Notes under the pieces: generated by a model | Told to the model about the DNA's origin: nothing | The model's input: only the letters and a program-made list of their open reading frames with translations | The model's database searches: none | Made by a program: the position numbers and the translations under genes | NCBI GenBank assembly: GCA_938017675.1 | Contig: CALIJB010000026.1 | Location: 8,268-72,267 of the forward strand | Length of the DNA stretch: 64,000 nt | From: an uncultured Candidatus Saccharibacteria bacterium | Lineage (GTDB): Bacteria > Patescibacteriota > Saccharimonadia > Saccharimonadales > Saccharimonadaceae | Direction: 5' to 3' | Part shown: piece after piece, positions 7,155-14,018 of the stretch | Position numbering within the stretch: position 1 is the stretch's first letter | How the letters are laid out: the number at the start of each line of letters is the position of its first letter

Positions 7155-8753
7155 CTATACCTGCGGTAAAACATCGCCGTTGACACTAGTGGTAAGCGAT
7201 CGCAGATTGTCGCCGACTTTGACGCCTGGATTCATAATACCGAGCGGATCAAAAACTTTTTTGATAGCCGCGTACATTTCGCGAGTGCGAACGTCAAGGT
7301 GTTTATACGCGAAATGCGCTGCGATCCGACCCTCGGCTGCTTGGCCAATGAGCGCGCCGTCATATTTAACAGCCAAATTAGATAATTCGTCAAAAATCTT
7401 GAATAATTTTTGCTTGTCTCCAACTTGACGCAGCGACAGTACCGGATGAACCGTGTAAGTTTCGGTTAGCACGTGCCCAGAAATAGGCATATTACAATGC
7501 AGACGACCAGCCAAAACTGTTAATGCTTTGGTAAATTCATCGAAACGCGCAGCTGGAATATAAATATCACTATACAAATGCGGCGCAAAAGCTGGGTTTT
7601 TGTCAGGCAATTCGGCATAGCGAGCAATATCAAGTGCCGATAACAGCGCGTCATCGGTCGCGTCTTCGCTAGAAACGAATTTGACTCCCTCGGCACTGCT
7701 GAATGTCTTCTGGATTTTTTTGAGGTTACGAGCGCGAGTGCGAGCATTAAAATCGTCAAATCCGGCGATAATGACTGCTTGCGGGTCGGCTCCGTCTAGG
7801 TTAAACCAGTCAAAGCGCCGGCCAGCAGCAGCGGCAGCGCTAAATAGCTGAGCGTCAAAATACTCGGCAAAAGCTGCGCCGCTATCGCGCAATATACGCA
7901 TAGCGTCATTGGCTACGCTAGCCGAAGCAAATACTAGCGCAAAGACTTCGTTGCTCTGGCTACGAAATTCGGTGCGCAAAATCATCTCGCTGATAATACC
8001 TAGCGTACCCTGCGCACCGATGAATAGCGGTGTCAAGTCGAACTGATTTCCTCTCTTGACAGAGGCTATAGAGCTATAGCCAGACTTATCATATTCTGGC
8101 AGAGCAGTAATCACGTCGTGGTATTCGTCAATGATTGCGTCAATGCCGCGGTAAATATCGCCCTCTAGATTCTGCAGGCCTTTCTTGCGGCTAAGTTCGC
8201 GCCGGCCAAGCGGGCCTGTCTGCAAAATATCGCCATTTGCCAAAACGATCTCGAGCTGGCTGACAAAGGCGCTCAAGTCGCCGTATTTACCGCTAGCCAA
8301 TCCAGCCAGATTGTCGGCGATAGCTCCGCCAACTGTTCGACGCGCATCTAGGCCGTCGAGCGGCGGGATGTTAACGCCCTGCAGGCTTAGCGCTTGACAC
8401 AGGGTTCCAATGGTCGTGCCGGGCTGCAGACGAACTAACCGCTGCTTGGTATCATACTCAAAAACATTATTAATGTGCCGCGACATATCGGCTATCGCCC
8501 CGCGGCCAATCGCGCCGCCTGTAGTTCCGCGGCCTGAACCGCGGGCAGTTATTGCCTGAATATGCCCGCGTTCGGCTAATTGCCATGACAACCGCGCCGT
8601 TTTGCGAATGTCGTCGGTGTTGCGCGGCGCGACGATCATCTCTGGCGCTAGGCTCAATACTCCAGCATCGTTAATATAAGCCTGCCGCACATCGGGCCGG
8701 AAGTCAATCTCTCCTAGCAAATGTCCGCGTAGGTAATTAGCAATTTTGCTCAT
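7155..8753 (-). CDS. FAD-linked oxidase (D-lactate dehydrogenase/GlcD type)
   Basis: Flavoprotein of the FAD-binding-4 / FAD-oxidase-C family, which oxidises 2-hydroxy acids such as D-lactate or glycolate. 532 residues. The N-terminal FAD domain shows the pyrophosphate-binding motif ITARGSGRGTTGGAIG near residue 70 and GLASGKYGDLS near 150, followed by IGAQGTLGIISE (about 250). The C-terminal substrate domain has ISGHVLTETYTVHPVLS. No Cys-rich iron-sulphur extension is present. The exact substrate cannot be read from the sequence. GAGGGT precedes the ATG, with TAAAAT further upstream. Confidence 0.85.
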   Translation of the reverse strand: MSKIANYLRGHLLGEIDFRPDVRQAYINDAGVLSLAPEMIVAPRNTDDIRKTARLSWQLAERGHIQAITARGSGRGTTGGAIGRGAIADMSRHINNVFEYDTKQRLVRLQPGTTIGTLCQALSLQGVNIPPLDGLDARRTVGGAIADNLAGLASGKYGDLSAFVSQLEIVLANGDILQTGPLGRRELSRKKGLQNLEGDIYRGIDAIIDEYHDVITALPEYDKSGYSSIASVKRGNQFDLTPLFIGAQGTLGIISEMILRTEFRSQSNEVFALVFASASVANDAMRILRDSGAAFAEYFDAQLFSAAAAAGRRFDWFNLDGADPQAVIIAGFDDFNARTRARNLKKIQKTFSSAEGVKFVSSEDATDDALLSALDIARYAELPDKNPAFAPHLYSDIYIPAARFDEFTKALTVLAGRLHCNMPISGHVLTETYTVHPVLSLRQVGDKQKLFKIFDELSNLAVKYDGALIGQAAEGRIAAHFAYKHLDVRTREMYAAIKKVFDPLGIMNPGVKVGDNLRSLTTSVNGDVLPQV

Positions 8754-8880
8754 ACACCCTCATCTTCATATAAATCTATTTTAGCATAAGCTGCAGTAAT
8801 TTTTCGCGAATTTGTTAGAAGTTTGCTATAATTATTTGTGCAAGCAAAATACGTGCGGTTTGCACGGCTGCGGCGTGCCG

Positions 8881-10536
8881 CTAGAGCTTGCAAACGCTCG
8901 CGGATGTGGTGGAATTGGTAGACACGCATGCCTTAGGAGCATGTGCTTTCGAGCGTGAAGGTTCAAGTCCTTTCATCCGCACCATTTCAGAGTAAAAATC
9001 CAAATCGTCGCCTTTGCGGGCGATTTTTTGGTTTACATTTCTTAATTCTTGCCACAGGCAAAAACCACTTTCCGCCCCCTTTCGGAAAGTGGTTTTCGAG
9101 CTTGCGCTTGTAGGGGTTTGGGTGATGGTTTTGTTATGTAAAAATAGGTTCGAGCCAAAGATTTCTGCGAGAACAACTTTTTGTCCATCAAAATCGTTAG
9201 ATTTTAATAAATAACAGATAGATTTTGCAGTTTCTAGCCACTTTGTCATCGGTTCTATCCAAGCATTTTGGTTGGCTTGTAAATTAGCCAAATTTTCTTC
9301 TAGACTTTTCTTTTGGCTTAAAATCTCGCTCTTTTTAGTCAGAAAAGTTTGACGATCAATGTCCTGATCTAAATAGCTATCTAGTAAAATCTGTTGTTTA
9401 TTGGTCAATTTTGTGATTTGCGTTCGCAAATCGTCCAGTAAAGAAACATTGCCAGCGATTTCGGCTTGCTCGTCTTGTTCGATTCGCTCATTCATAAAAG
9501 CAAATATCTTTTCGCTCATTGCATACTTGTCAAGTAATGCCGAAAGCTGGGGCAACAAATCTTTTTCTCTAATTGGTGGGTTAGTGCATTTAATAGCTCG
9601 CTTCTTACGAGAACAGCGGTAATAAGTCCAGCGGTGGAAATTGCCGTTTTTCTGAGTTCTAGTTTTAGTTTCGCTAGTAATACTCATGCCACAATCAGCA
9701 CACTTCATCAGCCCCAAAAACGGCACGGTTGGCTTTTTTGCTCGTTTCTTGTGTCCACGCTCAGCAATCACTAGCTGGACTTTATCAAAAAGAGCTTTGG
9801 AAATAATTGGCTGGTGGCGGCCTTCGTAAAGTTCACCTTTATAGAGAAAGTGGCCATAGTAAAAGGAGTTTTGCAAAATAGACTTCACTTTATCGTCTTT
9901 GAAAACTTTGCCAGTTCTGGTAATTGCTCCATTGTCTCGCAAGAAATCTGCCAACTGGCTCATAGTTTGGTTGCCACGAGCATATTTTTCAAAAATCTCT
10001 TTTACAAGTGGTGCATAGCGTTTGTCTAAAACAATAGTTTTACTGCGACTATCGTTTAAGTAGCCAAAAGGGGCTTGGCTGGGGAAGTCGCCGCTTCTCA
10101 CTCTGGCTCGCAATCCTCGTTTGGTGTTCTCGGACAAATTATCGACATAATATTTAGATTGACCAAACATAATTGACAGCATAAATTTGCCTTGCGAGGT
10201 ATTTTCAAATTGGAAAACTGGAAATCGTAAATAATTGAGTATGGTTTGATCGAGTAAATAGATAATTTGCCCACCATCTATCGAATTACGAGCCAGGCGA
10301 TCTGGATGCCACGCCAAAATACCATTGGCTTCGCCATTTTCAATACGTTTTATCATGAAATTAAAGACTGGACGACCTGGCATTTTGGCAGTTCGTTTTT
10401 CTATGAGTTCGTCAATCACAACAAGTTTGTTATCTCCCGCAAACTTTCGGAGTTCCGCAAGTTGAGCATCAATGCTCAAAACTTGTTTATCTTCCGTGTC
10501 GGTTGACTTGCGAGCATACAGAATGTATTTTTCCAT
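8881..10536 (-). CDS. Large serine recombinase (element integrase)
   Basis: Catalyses site-specific integration and excision. 551 residues. N-terminal resolvase domain with the nucleophile Ser11 in YARKSTD, and catalytic arginines in LAWHPDRLARN and NTKRGLRARV. Then the recombinase domain (PFGYLND near 155), a zinc ribbon (KCADCGMSI ... YYRCSRKKRAIKC near 280-320) and a long coiled coil (about 345-430). The last 33 or so residues (MKGLEPSRSKAHAPK and onward) are translated from the antisense strand of tRNA-Leu and are an integration artefact. At the intact attP the frame instead reads EMVRFYAHARTYF and stops 11 codons later (TGA at 10876-10878). AGGTGG precedes the ATG. Confidence 0.93.
   Translation of the reverse strand: MEKYILYARKSTDTEDKQVLSIDAQLAELRKFAGDNKLVVIDELIEKRTAKMPGRPVFNFMIKRIENGEANGILAWHPDRLARNSIDGGQIIYLLDQTILNYLRFPVFQFENTSQGKFMLSIMFGQSKYYVDNLSENTKRGLRARVRSGDFPSQAPFGYLNDSRSKTIVLDKRYAPLVKEIFEKYARGNQTMSQLADFLRDNGAITRTGKVFKDDKVKSILQNSFYYGHFLYKGELYEGRHQPIISKALFDKVQLVIAERGHKKRAKKPTVPFLGLMKCADCGMSITSETKTRTQKNGNFHRWTYYRCSRKKRAIKCTNPPIREKDLLPQLSALLDKYAMSEKIFAFMNERIEQDEQAEIAGNVSLLDDLRTQITKLTNKQQILLDSYLDQDIDRQTFLTKKSEILSQKKSLEENLANLQANQNAWIEPMTKWLETAKSICYLLKSNDFDGQKVVLAEIFGSNLFLHNKTITQTPTSASSKTTFRKGAESGFCLWQELRNVNQKIARKGDDLDFYSEMVRMKGLEPSRSKAHAPKACVSTNSTTSASVCKL
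8900..8984 (+). tRNA. tRNA-Leu (anticodon TAG), integration target
   Basis: Acceptor GCGGATG/CATCCGC, D-arm GGTGGAATTGGTAGACACG, anticodon loop CTTAGGA between CATGC and GCATG, long variable arm, T-arm GGTTCAAGTCC, encoded CCA. A TATAAT box lies near 8830. The 3' ACC(A) is the crossover site of the element to its right; the element supplies an identical ACCA, so the tRNA stays whole. Confidence 0.95.
8981..9138 (+). repeat. Inverted repeat 1, left copy (attL, P' arm)
   Basis: 158 bp, perfect inverted match to 10665-10822. It contains the last codons of the recombinase and a 13-bp hairpin (AAAACCACTTTCC / GGAAAGTGGTTTT) with T-runs that can serve as a terminator in either direction. Confidence 0.97.
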
Positions 10537-10656
10537 TTTTCCACCTCTTAACTTAAAAAGCCGACTTGGTGCAACACAATCTAGATAAACTAAACTGTTC
10601 CAAGTCGGCTATTTAAGCCAAAAAATAAAGTTTACCCGTAGATTGTGTTGCTCTTT
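10537..10656 (-). promoter_or_regulatory. Recombinase leader with interleaved stems (candidate attenuator)
   Basis: A TATAAT (near 10660) starts a leader of about 115 nt. In transcript order it has GCAACACAATCTA, AGCCGACTTGG, TAGATTGTGTTGC, CCAAGTCGGCTTTTTAAG. The first and third pieces pair perfectly (13 bp), and so do the second and fourth (11 bp). The latter stem ends in a T-run, giving an intrinsic terminator. The interleaving means the stems form a pseudoknot or compete. Confidence 0.7.
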
Positions 10657-10664
10657 TATTATAC

Positions 10665-10822
10665 CATAACAAAACCATCACCCAAACCCCTACAAGCGCA
10701 AGCTCGAAAACCACTTTCCGAAAGGGGGCGGAAAGTGGTTTTTGCCTGTGGCAAGAATTAAGAAATGTAAACCAAAAAATCGCCCGCAAAGGCGACGATT
10801 TGGATTTTTACTCTGAAATGGT
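10665..10822 (-). repeat. Inverted repeat 1, right copy (P' arm of the internal attP)
   Basis: Perfect inverted copy of 8981-9138. Its outer edge meets the unique arm just before the recombinase promoter, so the -35 region of that promoter lies inside the repeat. Confidence 0.97.
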
Positions 10823-10960
10823 GAGATTCTACGCCCACGCTAGAACCTATTTTAGCACAAAGTCGCAAATCTGAGTAATCAGAGCAAAGCTCTGTTCGGC
10901 GGGTCGCCCGCGCCCCGACCCGCCGAAATGCCACCAAATAACTGAAGCTAGTGGATTTTA
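10820..10960 (+). repeat. Inverted repeat 2, left copy (P arm of the internal attP)
   Basis: 141 bp, perfect inverted match to 12408-12548. It shares the GGT core (10820-10822) with repeat 1. It holds hairpins CGGCGGGTCG/CGACCCGCCG and CAGAGC-AAA-GCTCTG, and the stop codon of the WYL gene. Confidence 0.97.
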
Positions 10961-11854
10961 TGAATAATGATCTATCATTTTGCGTACTTCGATGAGTAAA
11001 TCATCTTTTAGCTTTCTCGGCTTAACAATCTCGACTTCGGTTTCAAACGAAAGCAAAAAGCCGATCAGCCAGTTATCATATGGCAACTTAGTCGTAACTG
11101 TTAAATAACCACGCACATCCTGCTGGATTTCGGATTGGCTGAATTCATCATATACTCGATACGCTACCACTGGAGAAAAACGCAAAACCAAATCGATCAG
11201 ACTGTCCGAACAAGCTATTTCCTCTAGTGGCATGACGACTATATCGTCAATATCGCTATCTCCCGCAATACTAACCTCTAGCATTCGGCTAAGTCGAAAA
11301 AGTTTTTGCTGATTTGATTTTTTCACACAGATAACATACCATGCTCGCCCTTTGAATATCAATCTAAGTGGCGTAACTTTACGATTCGATACTTCTCCCG
11401 TACTACTAACATATCGGAAGGCAATTTGTTGTCGCTTCAGTATCGCATGACGAAGTGTATCAAACAAATTATTGTCATACTTGGATTGTCCCCAACGCGA
11501 AAAATCAACATCAATCCAACTGGGCGAAGGCTCATTAAACAGCGCCGACAATCGCGATAAAGTCCCTTTGGTTTTGATATTTCCAGAAGCAGTAATATTC
11601 TGCAAAGCAAAGATTATCAACTCTTGTTCCTCTTTTGATAATGTAGTTTTGTCTAACCGAAAGCTGTCCATGATATAAATACCGCCATTTCTGCCTTTAT
11701 CAGTAATGACAGGCACACCAGCAATAGATAGCGCCTCAATATCACGCAGGATCGTTCTTGTTGATACCTCAAAATACTCTGCGAGTTCGCGAGTAGTCAT
11801 TTTTTTTCTGTCCAGTAAGAGATAAACGATTTCAAATAATCTACTTAATTTCAT
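10958..11854 (-). CDS. HTH-WYL transcriptional regulator (YafY type)
   Basis: 298 residues. N-terminal HTH_11 winged helix (KLSRLFEIVYLLLDRKK, TTRELAEYFEVSTRTILRDI, residues 1-60), then a WYL ligand-sensing domain (RKVTPLRLIFKGRAWYVICV near 170-190) and a C-terminal extension. Such proteins sense nucleic acid or small ligands and often repress mobile-element or defence genes. Start 11854 is preferred: TAAAAT (11867-11862) lies seven nt upstream. Longer open starts would run through the operator. It is divergent from the ClbS/DfsB gene across a palindromic operator, so autoregulation is likely. The last codon and stop lie in inverted repeat 2. Confidence 0.88.
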   Translation of the reverse strand: MKLSRLFEIVYLLLDRKKMTTRELAEYFEVSTRTILRDIEALSIAGVPVITDKGRNGGIYIMDSFRLDKTTLSKEEQELIIFALQNITASGNIKTKGTLSRLSALFNEPSPSWIDVDFSRWGQSKYDNNLFDTLRHAILKRQQIAFRYVSSTGEVSNRKVTPLRLIFKGRAWYVICVKKSNQQKLFRLSRMLEVSIAGDSDIDDIVVMPLEEIACSDSLIDLVLRFSPVVAYRVYDEFSQSEIQQDVRGYLTVTTKLPYDNWLIGFLLSFETEVEIVKPRKLKDDLLIEVRKMIDHYS

Positions 11855-11868
11855 CGTACCTATTTTAA

Positions 11869-11900
11869 CATAAATATGACATGCTGTTGTCATATTTATG
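11869..11900. promoter_or_regulatory. Palindromic operator between WYL and ClbS/DfsB genes
   Basis: CATAAATATGACA and TGTCATATTTATG, a perfect 13-bp inverted repeat with a 6-nt spacer. It abuts the -10 boxes of both divergent genes (TAAAAT on the minus strand, TATAAT at 11904-11909), as expected for an operator of the WYL regulator. Confidence 0.8.
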
Positions 11901-11941
11901 CGATATAATAGTAAGTAGATATTAAATAGAAAGGAAATGTT

Positions 11942-12034
11942 ATGCCAAGACCATCCACAAAAGAAGATTTAATCAAACAAGCTGATGAAAATTTCGAAAA
12001 ACTAATGGATCTCATTGAAGAAAGGGGCGAATAG
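11942..12034 (+). pseudogene. ClbS/DfsB family protein, separated N-terminal piece
   Basis: 30 codons: MPRPSTKEDLIKQADENFEK and LMDLIEERGE, then TAG. This is the typical first helix of the ClbS/DfsB (DUF1706) four-helix family. AAAGGAAA precedes the ATG. The continuation of the domain is in another frame beginning at 12037, so the gene is interrupted or encodes two peptides. Confidence 0.7.
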
Positions 12035-12036
12035 TT

Positions 12037-12420
12037 ATGTGTGGCACTCAAGACAAAAATGCTCGCGATGTTCTGATGCATCTGGTTAGGTGGCACGAAA
12101 TGGTAATCGCATGGCATGACGACAATATGGCTGGAAAAAAGACTAATTTTTTGCCTGAGGGGTTCAACTGGCGAACTACACCGGAACTAAATTTTGAATT
12201 TTGGAATGAATATCAGAGCGTTAGTCTAGATGAAGCTAAACGCTTAGTGAAAGATACGCACCAAAGAGTCATGGATATTATAAAATCTCACAGCAACGAT
12301 GATTTATTCAAGAAAAAGGTATATGACTGGACTGGCAGTTCATCGCTTGGTTCTTACTTAGTGTCGGCAACGGCCAGTCATTATGATTGGGCAATGAAAA
12401 CTTTGCGTAAAATCCACTAG
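12037..12420 (+). CDS. ClbS/DfsB family protein, main part
   Basis: 127 residues matching the body of the DfsB/ClbS (DUF1706, DinB-like) family: DKNARDVLMHLVRWHEMVIA, GFNWRTTPELNFEFWNEYQ, and WTGSSSLGSYLVSATASHYD. ClbS is known as a cyclopropane hydrolase that protects against colibactin; other members are of unknown substrate. The N-terminal helix is encoded separately just upstream (stop and restart, with AGGGG about 10 nt before ATG 12037). The linker seems shorter than in the family, consistent with a small deletion and frameshift. Whether the two pieces reassemble is unknown. Confidence 0.75.
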   Translation: MCGTQDKNARDVLMHLVRWHEMVIAWHDDNMAGKKTNFLPEGFNWRTTPELNFEFWNEYQSVSLDEAKRLVKDTHQRVMDIIKSHSNDDLFKKKVYDWTGSSSLGSYLVSATASHYDWAMKTLRKIH

Positions 12421-12548
12421 CTTCAGTTATTTGGTGGCATTTCGGCGGGTCGGGGCGCGGGCGACCCGCCGAACAGAGCTTTGCTCTGATTACTCAGATT
12501 TGCGACTTTGTGCTAAAATAGGTTCTAGCGTGGGCGTAGAATCTCACC
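12408..12548 (-). repeat. Inverted repeat 2, right copy (attR, P arm)
   Basis: Perfect inverted copy of 10820-10960, ending in the ACC core at 12546-12548. It includes the last four codons and stop of the ClbS/DfsB ORF. Confidence 0.97.
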
Positions 12549-12586
12549 AAGGAGATTCGATACACACTCTGAGGAAAATACGCATA

Positions 12587-12616
12587 AAAAATAACCCGTA
12601 TATCGCGGGCTATTTT
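12587..12616. terminator. Terminator after the integration site
   Basis: CCCG, short loop, CGGG with A/T-rich flanks that continue the stem (AATAA.../...TATTTT). It was probably the original tRNA-Leu(UAG) terminator before integration, and it also faces the end of rsmD. Confidence 0.65.
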
Positions 12617-12629
12617 AATTCCCCAAAAA

Positions 12630-13193
12630 TCACGAATTACACGATTCACGGCGGAAAGAGGTGAGGCAAGCATTTCCATAACTACGATTGTCCACCACAA
12701 CAATTTCGTTTCCCAGATTTGGTTCCTCACCTCTTCCTGGATGTGATAATACCATAAGCCCGCCTGGTTTGAGAAGCCCAAAAAGTTTACTGACTGTGGA
12801 AAACTGCGGATTTTTGTATGGCGGATCGGCAAATATTATGTCATACTTGCCTGCGCCGCCAGACTCAATCCACGAATTGACAGGGGCGCTAATAATTTTT
12901 GCTTCATTTTGAACGCCTAGCGAGGACACATTATTGCTTAAGATTTTTTGGGCAATTTTATCGCGCTCGACAAACGTTACGCGGGCAGCACCGCGGCTGA
13001 GAGCTTCGAGACCAACCGCGCCAGTACCAGCAAAAGCGTCTAAAATCTGCGCGCCGTTAATCTCGTTGCCGATGCTATTGAACATAGCGTTGCGAATCCG
13101 CTCGCCCATCGGCTTGGTGCGAGTGTTGTTATCTTTAGGTGCATCTAGCAGTCGCCCGCCGAAACGCCCGGCGATTACTCGGATCGAGCTCAT
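12630..13193 (-). CDS. rsmD: 16S rRNA (guanine-966-N2) methyltransferase
   Basis: SAM-dependent methyltransferase acting on 16S rRNA in the small subunit. 187 residues, usual length. N-terminal IRVIAGRFGGRLLDAPK, SAM motif DAFAGTGAVGLEALSRGA (near residue 52), VERD motif, catalytic DPPY (FADPPYKN, near 122). The start overlaps the end of the upstream gene (13190-13193), so the two are translationally coupled. Confidence 0.93.
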   Translation of the reverse strand: MSSIRVIAGRFGGRLLDAPKDNNTRTKPMGERIRNAMFNSIGNEINGAQILDAFAGTGAVGLEALSRGAARVTFVERDKIAQKILSNNVSSLGVQNEAKIISAPVNSWIESGGAGKYDIIFADPPYKNPQFSTVSKLFGLLKPGGLMVLSHPGRGEEPNLGNEIVVVDNRSYGNACLTSFRRESCNS

Positions 13194-13996
13194 TGGTGCG
13201 CCTCACGGTAGGCGCGGTACCAAAAATACGTGATGACATTCGCGATCAGCGGGATCAGCGTTTGCCGCGTCTGCTGCGCTAGATGAGTCGTCCAGCCGCG
13301 CTTCCAGAATTCCTCGTACATGCCTAGCGCGTAGACTTGCTGCACTGCATCGAGAAATACCGTCTGCAAATCCTTATCATCTGCTAGTTTGAGCCAGATT
13401 GAATTTGGCGCCGAATCGGGAAACTTGGTCGTCTTGATGCTGGTAGCTACGCCTAGCTCAAATAGCAAATGTGTCGCAAATACACCCTTGGCACCCCAAT
13501 ACTCCCAGTTTTTGCTAAGAGTCTCGCGCATGGTCGAGCCTCTGATGATGCCTTTTTCGGCGATCGACGCCCGCTCGTTCTGAGGCCGTCCCCACAGCTC
13601 CTCGATCTTTTCACCTAGTGGATAATGATGCGCCGGTGTTAGTCCGTCGGTGATAGCATGCGCCATCCAGGCCGCCTCAAAGGCTGCCCGCACATTATTA
13701 CGCTTCTTAAGCGCCTGCACCAAATTGGCGTAATGATCCATAATCATCTCGACTAGCGCCGTATCGCTGGGGTCGCTGGGGTCGATGAAATGCCACGGCT
13801 CATCGACGCCTGGACTTTTGCGCTTGATGCCGTCGGGGCCGTTGTTGCCTTCGAAATGCAAAATATCCTTGGCAGAAGGAAAACCGCGGCCAACCCTTGA
13901 TATTTTGCGCAAATCGCGGCGAGCAATCCGGTCGATTTTCTGATGCACGCCGATAAAGTTGCCCGAATGCGAACGAAATGTTGTCCCGCTGTACAT
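13190..13996 (-). CDS. Conserved hypothetical, possible zinc-dependent phospholipase/nuclease-like fold
   Basis: 268 residues, no signal peptide seen. His/Asp-rich motifs: ILHFEGNN, PWHFIDPSD, MDHY, and WMAHAITDGLTPAHHYPL near residues 120-137. The HxxxDxxTPxHH spacing resembles metal-binding positions of zinc-dependent phospholipase C / S1-P1 nuclease folds, but I cannot confirm the family. The C-terminus has a hydrophobic stretch (TLIPLIANVITYFWYRAY) that could be membrane-associated. Start: TATAAT (14009-14004) lies seven nt before ATG 13996, so probably leaderless. Coupled to rsmD. Confidence 0.5.
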   Translation of the reverse strand: MYSGTTFRSHSGNFIGVHQKIDRIARRDLRKISRVGRGFPSAKDILHFEGNNGPDGIKRKSPGVDEPWHFIDPSDPSDTALVEMIMDHYANLVQALKKRNNVRAAFEAAWMAHAITDGLTPAHHYPLGEKIEELWGRPQNERASIAEKGIIRGSTMRETLSKNWEYWGAKGVFATHLLFELGVATSIKTTKFPDSAPNSIWLKLADDKDLQTVFLDAVQQVYALGMYEEFWKRGWTTHLAQQTRQTLIPLIANVITYFWYRAYREAHQ

Positions 13997-14018
13997 GCAT
14001 TGTATTATAGCACGAGAG

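Larger units (their letters stand above)
8984..12548. mobile_element. Integrated serine-recombinase element with inverted internal attP
   Basis: A 3.57 kb insertion between the 3' end of tRNA-Leu(UAG) and AAGGAGATTCG at 12549. Left junction (attL): ATCCGC-ACC-ATTTCAG. Right junction (attR): AGAATCTC-ACC-AAGGAG. The middle (10820-10822) holds, inverted, AGAATCTC-ACC-ATTTCAG, which is exactly the attP expected from the two junctions. Around it, 158 bp repeat the left end and 141 bp repeat the right end, both perfectly inverted. Cargo: recombinase (arm 1, 9139-10664), WYL regulator and ClbS/DfsB gene (arm 2, 10961-12407). Confidence 0.85.

Noticed and set aside
8881..8983. Last 33 or so residues of the recombinase as a functional domain
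   Set aside because: They are the antisense translation of tRNA-Leu; the motif MKGLEPSRSKA is a known artefact of frames crossing tRNA genes.
8981..10822. The 158-bp inverted repeats as ends of an insertion sequence
   Set aside because: They are far too long and perfect for IS ends, the enzyme is a serine recombinase, and their outer bases are the att core shared with the tRNA rather than a target duplication.
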